A DNA stretch of 64,000 nucleotides from a bacterium. GTDB taxonomy: Bacteria; Armatimonadota; Zipacnadia; Zipacnadales; Zipacnadaceae. Location of the stretch: the NCBI GenBank assembly GCA_030615605.1, contig JAUWYY010000004.1:124001-188000 (forward strand), read 5' to 3'. This document shows positions 25,432-34,021 of the stretch, piece after piece (position 1 is the first letter of the stretch; each line of letters starts with the position of its first letter). The translations under genes and the position numbers were made by a program. Below the pieces are notes generated by a model. That model saw nothing but the letters and a program-made list of their open reading frames with translations. It was not told where the DNA came from and did not search any database.

Positions 25432-26391
25432 CTACATCCGCGTGGTGGCGCTGGCCAGGATTTCCAGGATGACCTCGTCGTAACTCATTCCGGCTGCGGT
25501 GGCTGCCGCGGGGATGTCAGAGAGTTCGGTTAGACCGGGCACGCTGTGAAGCTCGTGGATCCAGAGTTGCCCCTGGCTGTCCAAATGCATATCCGCTCGG
25601 TTGATGCCGAGGCAGCCCAACTCCTGATGTGCTTGTACGGCAATCTCTTGCGCGGTTTGCGTTGCTTGCGGGGAGATACGCGCCGGGGCGATAAAGTCAG
25701 TCAGGCCCTTGGTGTATTTGGCTTCGTAGTCGTAGAACTCCTTGTGGGGGACCAGCTCGAGGACGGGCAGCGCTCGTAGATTCTCTCCAACCCCCAGCAC
25801 GCCGACCGTGATCTCGGTGCCATCGCAGAATCGCTCGACCAGCGCCTCCCCATACTCTGCGAGCAGCTTGGCCAGTGCCTGTCGCAGACTGTCTTCATCT
25901 TTGGGAATACTGACATTCAAACTGGAGCCCTCCGCCAGTGGCTTGGTTACCACGGGCAAACCGAGGTTATCTATCACAGCACTAACCTGATCATTCAGGT
26001 CGGCTTGCTTGCTTACGTGCACGAAGTCGGGAGTGGGCAGGCCGACAGCCCGCAGCAGCCGCTTGGTGAGCAGCTTGTTCAACGTCAGGGCGCTCGCCAA
26101 CATACCCGACCCAGCATAGGGGATACCGGCATAGTCAAGCAGTGCGGGAATCGTGCCGTCTTCGCCGGTGCCACCGTGCAAGGCGTTGAAGACGACATCT
26201 ACATCTGCTTCGCGCAGTTGATCGATCAAATCGGAGCCCGGGTCAATGCTCACCGCATCGAAGCCCTGGCGGGCCAATGCCTCCAGGACACCCTGGCCGG
26301 AACGCAACGATACTTCCCGCTCGCCAGACTGCCCGCCGCGCAGAACACCAATACGCTTGTCGCCTAGCACGCCCAGGAGCGCTTGCGGCAT
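25432..26391 (-). CDS. ddl: D-alanine--D-alanine ligase
   Basis: A 319-residue ATP-grasp ligase that makes D-Ala-D-Ala for peptidoglycan. GGQSGEREVSLRSGQGV, NALHGGTGEDGTIPALLDYA and GIPYAGSG are signatures of the family, with KPLAEGSSLNVS in the ATP-grasp domain. Near the C-terminus the metal-binding E-x-N motif reads HELHSVPG, with His in place of the usual Asn, which is unusual. GGGGAG sets the ATG, five bases after lgt. Last intact gene of the ileS operon. Confidence 0.93.
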   Translation of the reverse strand: MPQALLGVLGDKRIGVLRGGQSGEREVSLRSGQGVLEALARQGFDAVSIDPGSDLIDQLREADVDVVFNALHGGTGEDGTIPALLDYAGIPYAGSGMLASALTLNKLLTKRLLRAVGLPTPDFVHVSKQADLNDQVSAVIDNLGLPVVTKPLAEGSSLNVSIPKDEDSLRQALAKLLAEYGEALVERFCDGTEITVGVLGVGENLRALPVLELVPHKEFYDYEAKYTKGLTDFIAPARISPQATQTAQEIAVQAHQELGCLGINRADMHLDSQGQLWIHELHSVPGLTELSDIPAAATAAGMSYDEVILEILASATTRM

Positions 26392-26395
26392 CGTT

Positions 26396-27358
26396 CTACT
26401 CCCCTTCTGGTTCTATCCTGCGGCTGCGCACGAGTATCCAGACTAGCGCGATCACTCCGATAATAATGCTGGCAGTCTGCGCTTCGGTGAGCGGTGCAAG
26501 GGGTGCAAAGACATTAGCACTGGCGCCTCTCCGGAAGAACTCAACTGTGAACCGGTAGATCGAATACAGCAAGAGATAGCCCAGGAATAGATTACCCCGG
26601 ACTTTGATGCGTGGCTGGAGCCGGGCCAGTATGACAAAGATTATCAAACTGGCGACGGAGGCGTAGAGCTGAGTAGGATGACGGGAGAAGCCGCCTGCGC
26701 CGGCCTCGGTCCCACTGGGGAAAGTGACGGCCCAGGGCAAGTGGCTTTCGGTCCCGTAACAGCAGCCGTTGAGGAAGCAGCCAATTCGAGCAAATGCGTA
26801 GCCCAGGGATAGCGCGGGCGCGCTCAGGTCAGTCAGCAGCGGGAACGATATATTGCGGGCGCGGGCAAATACGTAGCCAGCGATTATGGCAGCGGCCACG
26901 CCGCCGTGGTAAGCCAGGCCGCCCTGCCACACGTACAGGATAGTCGCTGGTGCGGAGCCATACTCGGGCAGGTGCAGGAGCACATAAAGCAACCGGGCGC
27001 CGACCACGCCACTCAGCAGAATGACCAGGGCAAAGTCAATCCAGTCTTCCAGATTGAAACCGTGGACGCGGCCAGTTCTGGTCAGCCACCAGACACCCGC
27101 GGCCAGGCCGATCAAGAGCATAACCCCGTATGAGTGTACGTAGATTGGGGCCAGTTTGTTGACAGCAAAGATCACAAGGCCCGCGCCTGCCAGCACGAAC
27201 ACAGCCGAGAGCATCCAGTTGGTCGCTGCAAGAGGCTGAGACGCTGTTCTGCGACTCTCCAGCCACTGCACGAGGACTGCGACCAGTGCCAGGATGAGGA
27301 CGATGATCGGGTAGGCCCACCACGGCCACGGACCGGTTTCAACCAGAACTGGACGCAC
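26396..27358 (-). CDS. lgt: Prolipoprotein diacylglyceryl transferase
   Basis: A 320-residue inner-membrane enzyme that transfers diacylglyceryl from phosphatidylglycerol to the lipobox Cys of prolipoproteins. Seven or so membrane segments; GGLAYHGGVAAAI and RIGCFLNGCCYGTESHLPWA are Lgt signatures, and SRHPTQLYAS is the C-terminal motif. The GTG start at 27358 overlaps the lspA stop by one base (TAGTG), so translation is coupled to the signal peptidase that acts next on the same substrates. Confidence 0.96.
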   Translation of the reverse strand: MRPVLVETGPWPWWAYPIIVLILALVAVLVQWLESRRTASQPLAATNWMLSAVFVLAGAGLVIFAVNKLAPIYVHSYGVMLLIGLAAGVWWLTRTGRVHGFNLEDWIDFALVILLSGVVGARLLYVLLHLPEYGSAPATILYVWQGGLAYHGGVAAAIIAGYVFARARNISFPLLTDLSAPALSLGYAFARIGCFLNGCCYGTESHLPWAVTFPSGTEAGAGGFSRHPTQLYASVASLIIFVILARLQPRIKVRGNLFLGYLLLYSIYRFTVEFFRRGASANVFAPLAPLTEAQTASIIIGVIALVWILVRSRRIEPEGE

Positions 27359-27876
27359 TAGCTGTCCTTTCCGTGACTGTTGGAGTGAGCTGGTGGCGCT
27401 GGCTGTGTATTGGTAGGGTTGTCGCGTGGGTTAGTTCGGGCTATGAGGAACAGAGCAATCACCACCAGTATTGCGCCACAGGTAATGCCGATGTCCGCAA
27501 CATTGAACACCGGCCAGAAATGCAGGTCAATAAAGTCAAGTACGTAGCCCAGCCGCAGGCGGTCAGTTAGATTGCCGGCAGCCCCGCCGAGGGCCATACC
27601 CAGTCCGGCTGCGAGCAGTCTATTGGATTGAGCCATCTGCGGGCCCCAGACGGCAATGAAGATAATTATTACGGCGGCCAAAGCAATTAGAGCTGTGGTG
27701 GCTGTCGGAAACATTCCGAAGGCAGCCCCGGTATTACGCTGGACAGTGAAGCTGAGGTAGGCTCCCAATAGTGGTCGGGACTCTCCGGCGAGCAGCAGCC
27801 GGGCAGCGGCGAACTTGGTAAGCTGGTCGGCTGCCAATATCAGCAGACCAACTGCATACATAAGAAAGCGGCTCAC
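27358..27876 (-). CDS. lspA: Lipoprotein signal peptidase (SPase II)
   Basis: A 172-residue inner-membrane aspartic peptidase that removes signal peptides from diacylglyceryl-modified prolipoproteins. Four membrane segments; TVQRNTGAAFGMF, GNLTDRLRLGYVLDFIDLHF and FNVADIGI carry the catalytic Asp pair. A hydrophilic tail (about 30 residues, rich in Pro, Asn) is an extension. Starts with GTG after GGAGAG. Clustered with ileS and lgt, the common ileS-lspA arrangement. Confidence 0.96.
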   Translation of the reverse strand: MSRFLMYAVGLLILAADQLTKFAAARLLLAGESRPLLGAYLSFTVQRNTGAAFGMFPTATTALIALAAVIIIFIAVWGPQMAQSNRLLAAGLGMALGGAAGNLTDRLRLGYVLDFIDLHFWPVFNVADIGITCGAILVVIALFLIARTNPRDNPTNTQPAPPAHSNSHGKDS

Positions 27877-27935
27877 GCGTCACTCTCCGAACTAGCTGGT
27901 TCATCCGTAAACAGATCGAGGAGGACTGCTTGTTC

Positions 27936-28313
27936 TTATCTTGGGCCCACTTCTGTGTGGCACTTAGTGCACATAGTGGCTTCCGGCAGAGCTTCCAGGC
28001 GCTTCTTGGGAATGTTCTTGCCACAGACTTCACAGATACCGTAAGTGCCCTCTTCGATGCTTTGCCGAGCTTGGTCGATGGTGATGAGCATATTACGTAA
28101 ATTGCCACTCATTGCTGCGTTTTGGCTGCGTGTCATAGCTTGAAGAGCCGCATCGCCACCACCCTCGAAGTCCTGTTGCGCCACCTCGCGGCTGAGTCGG
28201 TCGCGGCCACTGCTCTCACCCTCGAGACGCTTGATGTTCTCGGCTATCTCTGCACGTTTTTCTTCCAGCGTCTGCTTGTATTTGTTTAGATCCAGCTTCC
28301 GTTTACGAGCCAC
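27936..28313 (-). CDS. DksA/TraR-family zinc-finger protein
   Basis: A 125-residue protein with an N-terminal coiled-coil (LNKYKQTLEEKRAEIAENIK) and a C4 zinc finger: CEVCGK...TMCTKCH, with Cys at 94, 97, 115 and 118. GTYGICEVCGKNIPKKRLEA is typical of the TraR/DksA family, which binds the RNA polymerase secondary channel in proteobacteria; the role here is uncertain. GTG at 28313 follows AGGAGG, so a 16-residue longer ORF start is rejected. It lies between ileS and lspA, a common context for these proteins. Confidence 0.9.
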   Translation of the reverse strand: MARKRKLDLNKYKQTLEEKRAEIAENIKRLEGESSGRDRLSREVAQQDFEGGGDAALQAMTRSQNAAMSGNLRNMLITIDQARQSIEEGTYGICEVCGKNIPKKRLEALPEATMCTKCHTEVGPR

Positions 28314-28361
28314 AACAGCTCTCCTCCTAATTGTGGGTTGCTTCACAGCACCAAACGTCAA

Positions 28362-31145
28362 TTACTGCTGATTTTCCGGCCACTGGTTAATCCGCTGCAC
28401 ACAACGAGGGCACAGTGTCGGGTGTTCGGGACTTGTGCCGATACCCTCGTCGTACAGCCAGCATCGTTCGCATTTCTCACCGCGAGCCTGGGCCACTTCT
28501 ACCTGTAGCTCACTCATTCCTTCGGCCAGTGGTCTTGCTTGCGCGGCGGAGACCACGAATATCATTCTCAGGTCATCGCCAAAACTCGCCAATAGCTGTT
28601 GTTCATCTTCTGGAGCGTAGATGGTGATGGCTGCGGTCAGCGGCTGGTCAATCTCCCCGTCTTCTTTGGCCTGTTCCAGAGCAGCGCTGACCTGGGTCCG
28701 CATTTGCATCAGGCGCTCCCAGCGAACCCTCAGCTCTTCGTCGTCGAATCGTTCGTCAACCCGGGGCCAATCTGCTAACTGGGCGCTGACTGGCAGTGAG
28801 AGGTCAGTTTCTCGGCAGTGTTCCCATATCTCGTCAGCGGTAAACGTCAGCACCGGCGCAATCATTTTGGTGAGGGCCAATAGTAACTGCCACAGCGCCG
28901 TCTGAGCCGACCGACGGGCTGGTGAGTCGGGCAGATCGGTGTATAGAGTGTCCTTGAGCACATTCAGGTAGAATGCACTCAGATCATTAGCGCAAAAGCC
29001 ATGCACGTCGTGGTAGAACAGGTGCAGGTCCCAGCGGTCAAACGCCTCGGTCATTCGCTTGATAACTCGATTCAGTCTCAGCAATGCCCAGCGGTCGATC
29101 TCGCGCATCTGGTCCGGTGCCAGGCCATCGGTGGCCGGGTCGAAGTCCCGCAGGTTGGCCAGCAGGAACCTGGCGGTGTTGCGGATGCGCCGGTAGGCTT
29201 CAGCGACTTGCTGAAGGATATCCTCAGAATGGTGCATCTTCTGGCGGAAGTCGGCATAGGTGAACCACAGGCGCAGCACGTCGGCCCCATACTTGTTGTA
29301 GATCTCGGCCGGATCAATGATATTGCCCTTGCTCTTGGAGAGCTTCTGTCCGCCGTCGTCCACGAAGAAGCCGTGGCCGACCACAGTTTTATAAGGGGCC
29401 GGATCGCCCAGGCCTGCGGCGACCCACAAAGAGGTCTGAAACCAGCATTGATACTGGTCATCGCCCTCCAGATAAAGGTCGGCGGGATAGCTCAGTTCGG
29501 GGTGGGGGCGCATCACGCAATAGTGACTGCAGCCCGAGTCAACCCACACCGACATAATATCGGGTTCCTTGATGAAAGAGTCCGCCCCGCATTCCGGGCA
29601 GGTAGTCCCAGGGGGGATCAGTTCTGCTGCCTCGCGGGCGAACCAGACGTCGGCACCGTGCTCGGCAACCAGATCGCGCACGTGGGCAACTGTCTCTTCA
29701 GTTAGTAGAGCTTCGCCGCAGTCGGTGCAGTAGAATACCGGAATCGGCACACCCCAGGAGCGCTGCCGGCTGATGCACCAGTCGGGCCGGCTTTCGACCA
29801 TACCAGCAATGCGGCTCTCACCCCAGGCGGGAATCCAGGTGGTCTCGGCAATTTCGGTCAGTGCTTGGTCGCGAAGCTGGTCAATATCCATAAACCACTG
29901 CAGCGTAGCCCGATAGATGACAGGCAGATGACAGCGCCAGCAGTGGGGATATTCGTGTTCAATTGTGGTGCGAGCCAGCAATGCACCGCAAGCTTCCAGC
30001 AACTCCAGGACTTTCTCGTTGGCTTCGTCACAGACTAAGCCTGCTAGCTCGGGGCCGGCCTCGTCAGTAAATCTACCGCAATCGTCGAGCGGGCTGATGA
30101 TATCCAGATCGCACTCCAGGCTGACCTGGTAGTCTTCCAGTCCGTGGCCAGGAGCAGTGTGCACCGCGCCGGTGCCCTGCTCGAGCGTGACATGATCAGC
30201 CAGCACGAGCGGCGAGATCCGGTCGTAAAGTGGGTGCTGAACCGCCAGCCCAACCAGGTCCTTACCAGGCCTGGTCGCGACCACTTCGTAGTCAGAGAGT
30301 CCAATCTGCTGCATAGACTCGCTCAGCAATTCCTGGGCCATCAGATAGTAATCATCTTTCGCTTTCACGAGTGCATACTCGTAGTGCTCGCCCACGGCGA
30401 TACCCGTATTGCCGGGGATGGTCCATGGGGTGGTGGTCCAGATAACTACGTGAGCCCTGGCGCCCTGCGGCAGTTGGTCGAAACACTGGTCGGCATCGCG
30501 CAGCTCGAAGGCCACATAGATGGCGTCTGAGGTCCTGGTAACATACTCGATTTCATCCTCGGCCAGCGCCGTCTCGCAGTGGTAGCACCAGTAGACCGGC
30601 CGCAGGCTCCGATAGACCAGCCCCTGCAGCGCGATCTTCCCGAATGCTTCTATCTGGCGGGCCTGGTAGTCTTTGTCAAGGGTCAGATAGGGGTTATGCC
30701 AATCACCGCGAACGCCCAGTCGCTGGAACTGTTCTCGCTGGATTTCGACGTATTTCAAAGCTAGCTCCTGGCATTTGCTCCGCCATTCCAGGACTGGCAC
30801 CTCGTGGCGGTCAATGCCGTACTCGGTCTGCACCGCCTGCTCGGTGGGCAAGCCCTGGGTATCCCAGCCGGGCACGTAGGGGCAGTCATAGCCGCGCATC
30901 GTCTTGTACTTGATAGTGATGTCTTTGAGAATCTTGTTCAGCGCCTGGCCCAGGTGAATGTTGCCGTTAGCGTAAGGGGGGCCATCGTGCAGAATCCAGG
31001 TCGGCGCGCCCCGCCTGCTCTCCCGCACCTGCTGGTAGATGTTTATTTGCTGCCACCAATCGAGAATCTCCGGTTCGCGCTCGGGAAGCTTAGCGCGCAT
31101 CGGGAAATCAGTCTTGAGTAGATTTAGTGTTTTGGTGTAATCCAT
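28362..31145 (-). CDS. ileS: Isoleucyl-tRNA synthetase
   Basis: A 927-residue class Ia synthetase of normal length that charges tRNA-Ile. The HIGH-type motif is in HDGPPYANGNIHLGQAL (about residue 52), and the KMSKS-type loop is KLSKSKGNI (about 601). The CP1 editing domain includes VIWTTTPWTIPGN. A C-terminal zinc finger (CERCWLYDEG ... CPRC) is retained. First gene of a leftward operon behind the promoter at 31347-31375, with a leader of about 200 bases carrying a stable hairpin. Confidence 0.98.
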   Translation of the reverse strand: MDYTKTLNLLKTDFPMRAKLPEREPEILDWWQQINIYQQVRESRRGAPTWILHDGPPYANGNIHLGQALNKILKDITIKYKTMRGYDCPYVPGWDTQGLPTEQAVQTEYGIDRHEVPVLEWRSKCQELALKYVEIQREQFQRLGVRGDWHNPYLTLDKDYQARQIEAFGKIALQGLVYRSLRPVYWCYHCETALAEDEIEYVTRTSDAIYVAFELRDADQCFDQLPQGARAHVVIWTTTPWTIPGNTGIAVGEHYEYALVKAKDDYYLMAQELLSESMQQIGLSDYEVVATRPGKDLVGLAVQHPLYDRISPLVLADHVTLEQGTGAVHTAPGHGLEDYQVSLECDLDIISPLDDCGRFTDEAGPELAGLVCDEANEKVLELLEACGALLARTTIEHEYPHCWRCHLPVIYRATLQWFMDIDQLRDQALTEIAETTWIPAWGESRIAGMVESRPDWCISRQRSWGVPIPVFYCTDCGEALLTEETVAHVRDLVAEHGADVWFAREAAELIPPGTTCPECGADSFIKEPDIMSVWVDSGCSHYCVMRPHPELSYPADLYLEGDDQYQCWFQTSLWVAAGLGDPAPYKTVVGHGFFVDDGGQKLSKSKGNIIDPAEIYNKYGADVLRLWFTYADFRQKMHHSEDILQQVAEAYRRIRNTARFLLANLRDFDPATDGLAPDQMREIDRWALLRLNRVIKRMTEAFDRWDLHLFYHDVHGFCANDLSAFYLNVLKDTLYTDLPDSPARRSAQTALWQLLLALTKMIAPVLTFTADEIWEHCRETDLSLPVSAQLADWPRVDERFDDEELRVRWERLMQMRTQVSAALEQAKEDGEIDQPLTAAITIYAPEDEQQLLASFGDDLRMIFVVSAAQARPLAEGMSELQVEVAQARGEKCERCWLYDEGIGTSPEHPTLCPRCVQRINQWPENQQ

Positions 31146-31183
31146 GCCTCGCTCCAGGCGGGCTTAGGAATTCAGTAATAACT

Positions 31184-31226
31184 GGTGCGAAGAAGCCGCC
31201 CATAGAATAAGCCGGTTCTTCGCACC
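31184..31226 (-). repeat. Hairpin repeat copy B, in the ileS leader
   Basis: GGTGCGAAGAA and TTCTTCGCACC form a perfect 11-bp stem, extended inward by CCG/CGG pairing. It lies about 40 bases before the ileS start. It shares AAAGGTGCG(A/G)A..AACCGGCTT with the element downstream of lexA. It may control ileS expression, but the T-box conserved sequence is absent. Confidence 0.65.
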
Positions 31227-31346
31227 TTTTTCGCTGCAGCCCTGTAGAGGCAAGTGCAACGCAGATGCCCAAAAAGAATTTCAAATGTGATCAACGCGGG
31301 TGCAAACGGTTTGGGTGAAACTGCCTAAGATGACAATTGACGTAGA

Positions 31347-31375
31347 ATTGTAGCAATATCATCGGCGGGAGTCAA
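31347..31375 (-). promoter_or_regulatory. Sigma-70 promoter of the ileS operon
   Basis: Leftward TTGACT (31375-31370), 17-base spacer, TACAAT (31352-31347). Transcription would start near 31340, giving a leader of about 195 bases. Confidence 0.8.
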
Positions 31376-31423
31376 GGGTCTCAGGGCAACTGATACCTCG
31401 ACATCAGCGGCAGGCGGAGGTGT

Positions 31424-31452
31424 TTGACGATGACCAGGTTTATTGTTATACT
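31424..31452 (+). promoter_or_regulatory. Sigma-70 promoter of the yvcK-like gene
   Basis: TTGACG (31424-31429), 17-base spacer, TATACT (31447-31452), with about 150 bases of leader before the ATG at 31610. It diverges from the ileS promoter 50 bases away. No structure was recognised in the leader. Confidence 0.78.
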
Positions 31453-31609
31453 CAATATACCGAATTTGTGCCGTCGTAGTGCTGCGCGCCCGAAGTAGGC
31501 AACAAACCCGTCACTACCAAGCGATACTGCAAGGGCTACCGCTGGCTCTTCTTTTGTGGTGGAAGCAAGCTGCAATAGTAGATGAGACTGATCGGGGAGA
31601 CAGTGAGCA

Positions 31610-32905
31610 ATGAACATTGATGCCGGCAAAGTTGCCCGCCCTCTACGTTGGCTGATTCCGGGGCTGGGCATCAAGCGCTGGTATGCCCTTATTCTGGTTG
31701 GGCTATTGTTGGCAGTAGTAGGGGCCGTACTCTTTTTCAACTTGCTCGCGTATGACTGGGCCGCGGCAGTCGGCTTGGATTATGCCGTGCCATTCGGCGC
31801 GCTGAGCATTGCCCTGGGCTTCGCTGCTGTGATATTCGGGGTCCGCGGCGTGATCAAGGTCATCGCGCGCACATTCTTGCCTGCCGAGGAACAACGGCTG
31901 GTAGATGTGATGATCTCGCGGCGCAATGCCGCCGTAGGGCTGGCTTGTGTGGTGGTGGGGGGTGGAACGGGACTGGGGAGTCTACTGCGCGGACTCAAAC
32001 AGCGTACCACCAACATCACGGCAGTAGCGACTGTCTCTGACGAAGGCGGCAGCTCGGGACGACTGCGGGAGGAGATGGGCGTGCTTCCGCCTGGCGACCT
32101 GCGCAGTTGTTTAGTGGCGCTGGCCGACTCTGAACCGACGATGACGCGGCTGTTCTCGCACCGTTTTGGGCCGGAGGACGGCCCGCTCAGTGGGCACAGC
32201 TTCGGGAATCTGTTTATCGCGGCGCTGACCGAAATCACCGGCGATATTGAAGAAGCTGTCATTGCCAGCAGCCAGATTATGGCGATCCGTGGCCGAGTGC
32301 TGCCGCCGACTCTGCAAAATGTGACGCTGTGTGCTAAGCTGCACAGTGGTCAATCGGTGCGCGGAGAGCTGGCCGTGGCGAGCGCTGGTGGTCAGGAGAT
32401 AGAGCGGGTTTACCTGGATCCGCCGAATCCGGCTGCTGTACCTGATGTTGTAGAAGCTATTGAGCAAGCACAGTTGGTAGTACTGGGCCCGGGCAGCGTT
32501 TTTACCAGTATCGTGCCGAACTTGCTGGTGCCGGAGGTGGCCGCAGCACTGGTCCGTACTGATGCGGTTCGGGTGTTGGTCTGTAACGTGATGACCCAGC
32601 CCGGCGAGACTGACAGCTTTGGTGCTGTTGACCATGTTGAGGCTATCCGTCGGCACGTCGCGGAGCGGGTCTTCGATTACGTACTGCTCAATGATGCGAA
32701 GCCCTCTGCCGAGGTGCTGGCTCGGTATGAAGAAGAGGGAGCAGGCTTTGTGACACCGGCTGCCAAGGAGATCGCCAAGCTGGGCTTCATTCCGGTCTAT
32801 CGCGATCTGGTCTCTGCTGATAGCCTGGCACGACACGACCCCCAAAAGTTGAGTGATGCACTGCTGGAGATCGCAGCTAAACACAGCGACAGCTTCCCTA
32901 TCTAG
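31610..32905 (+). CDS. yvcK: YvcK/CofD-family protein with N-terminal membrane segments
   Basis: A 431-residue protein. Two hydrophobic segments in residues 24-85 anchor a C-terminal YvcK (UPF0052) domain starting VVVGGGTGLGSLLRGLK (about 115), with SDEGGSSGRLREEMGVLPPG and LFSHRFGPEDGPLSGHSFGN following. YvcK binds UDP-GlcNAc-type ligands and is needed for gluconeogenic growth and cell-wall control in B. subtilis. The placement just before gap-pgk-tpiA fits a link to central carbon flux. GGGGAGACAG precedes the ATG. Confidence 0.92.
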   Translation: MNIDAGKVARPLRWLIPGLGIKRWYALILVGLLLAVVGAVLFFNLLAYDWAAAVGLDYAVPFGALSIALGFAAVIFGVRGVIKVIARTFLPAEEQRLVDVMISRRNAAVGLACVVVGGGTGLGSLLRGLKQRTTNITAVATVSDEGGSSGRLREEMGVLPPGDLRSCLVALADSEPTMTRLFSHRFGPEDGPLSGHSFGNLFIAALTEITGDIEEAVIASSQIMAIRGRVLPPTLQNVTLCAKLHSGQSVRGELAVASAGGQEIERVYLDPPNPAAVPDVVEAIEQAQLVVLGPGSVFTSIVPNLLVPEVAAALVRTDAVRVLVCNVMTQPGETDSFGAVDHVEAIRRHVAERVFDYVLLNDAKPSAEVLARYEEEGAGFVTPAAKEIAKLGFIPVYRDLVSADSLARHDPQKLSDALLEIAAKHSDSFPI

Positions 32906-32990
32906 CAACCGGCACAGCGGCCTACAGTTGGCTTGAATGATTTCACAAATGCGTAGTCAGTAACTTCAATTCTGTCAGGAGGTATGTAAA

Positions 32991-34007
32991 GTGGCTGTAA
33001 AAGTAGGTATCAATGGCTTTGGACGCATCGGACGACAGGTCTTCAAGATCATCCAGGAGCGGTTTGCCGACGAGCTTGACGTCGTTGCCGTCAACGATCT
33101 GACGGATAATGAGACGCTTGTCCATCTGTTGAAGTATGACAGCGTTTACGGAAAGTATCCCGGAACAGTGGAGGCCAGCGGAGAAGCAATTACCGTGGAC
33201 GGCAAGAGTATTGCGTCACTGGAGATCCGCGACCCTAAGCAGTTGCCGTGGGAAGATATGGGCGTGGATATCGTGCTGGAGTCAACCGGCGTTTTCCGGG
33301 AGGTGGACAAGGTTGCCTGGCACCTGGAGGCCGGGGCAAGCAAAGTGATAATCTCGGCACCGGCCAAGGGCGAGTGCTGCACGGTGGTGCTGGGCGTTAA
33401 CACCGACACTTACGATTCAGCCAGCGACCACATTCTCTCCAATGCTTCCTGCACCACCAACTGCCTGGCGCCGATGTGCAAGGTGCTGAACGATAGCTTT
33501 GGCATCAGGCGGGGCCTGATGACCACCATCCACTCCTATACCAGCGACCAGCGGCTCCTGGACTTCCCCCACTCAGATTTGCGCCGGGCGCGAGCGGCCG
33601 CGCTCAACATCATCCCTACAAGTACTGGTGCAGCCGCAGCTATTGGTCTGGTCATCCCCGAACTCGCTGGCAAGATGGATGGGATGGCCCTGCGGGTTCC
33701 TACGCCGACCGGCTCTGTGGTTGACCTGGTTGTGGAAGTCGAGCAGGCGACCGACCAGGACGCGGTCAACGCCGCCTTCCAGGCTGCTGCAGCCGAAGGC
33801 GACCTGGCTCCCTACCTCGACTACTGCGACGAGCCCATCGTTCTGCAGGATATCGTGGGCGATCCCGCCTCGTGTATCTTCGATTCGCTGGAGACAATGG
33901 TCCTGGGTGGCACTCTGGTCAAGGTCCTGGGCTGGTATGACAATGAGTGGGGCTACTCCAGCCGCACCGCTGAGCTAATGAAGCTGATTGCAGACCGGGG
34001 CTGGTAG
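32991..34007 (+). CDS. gap: Glyceraldehyde-3-phosphate dehydrogenase
   Basis: A 338-residue type I GAPDH of glycolysis and gluconeogenesis, converting glyceraldehyde-3-phosphate to 1,3-bisphosphoglycerate with NAD(P). VGINGFGRIGRQVF is the nucleotide-binding start and SNASCTTNCLAP contains the catalytic Cys (about residue 154). GTG start after AGGAGG. pgk follows after 14 bases, so the two form an operon. Confidence 0.98.
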   Translation: MAVKVGINGFGRIGRQVFKIIQERFADELDVVAVNDLTDNETLVHLLKYDSVYGKYPGTVEASGEAITVDGKSIASLEIRDPKQLPWEDMGVDIVLESTGVFREVDKVAWHLEAGASKVIISAPAKGECCTVVLGVNTDTYDSASDHILSNASCTTNCLAPMCKVLNDSFGIRRGLMTTIHSYTSDQRLLDFPHSDLRRARAAALNIIPTSTGAAAAIGLVIPELAGKMDGMALRVPTPTGSVVDLVVEVEQATDQDAVNAAFQAAAAEGDLAPYLDYCDEPIVLQDIVGDPASCIFDSLETMVLGGTLVKVLGWYDNEWGYSSRTAELMKLIADRGW

Positions 34008-34021
34008 ACTACGAGCGAAAG

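Noticed and set aside
31146-31346. T-box riboswitch in the ileS leader
   Set aside because: The leader has a strong hairpin, but the conserved GGNACCGCG antiterminator sequence and a terminator with T-run are both absent.
31381-31740. 119-codon ORF upstream of and opposite yvcK
   Set aside because: It covers the yvcK promoter and start region and has no family pattern.
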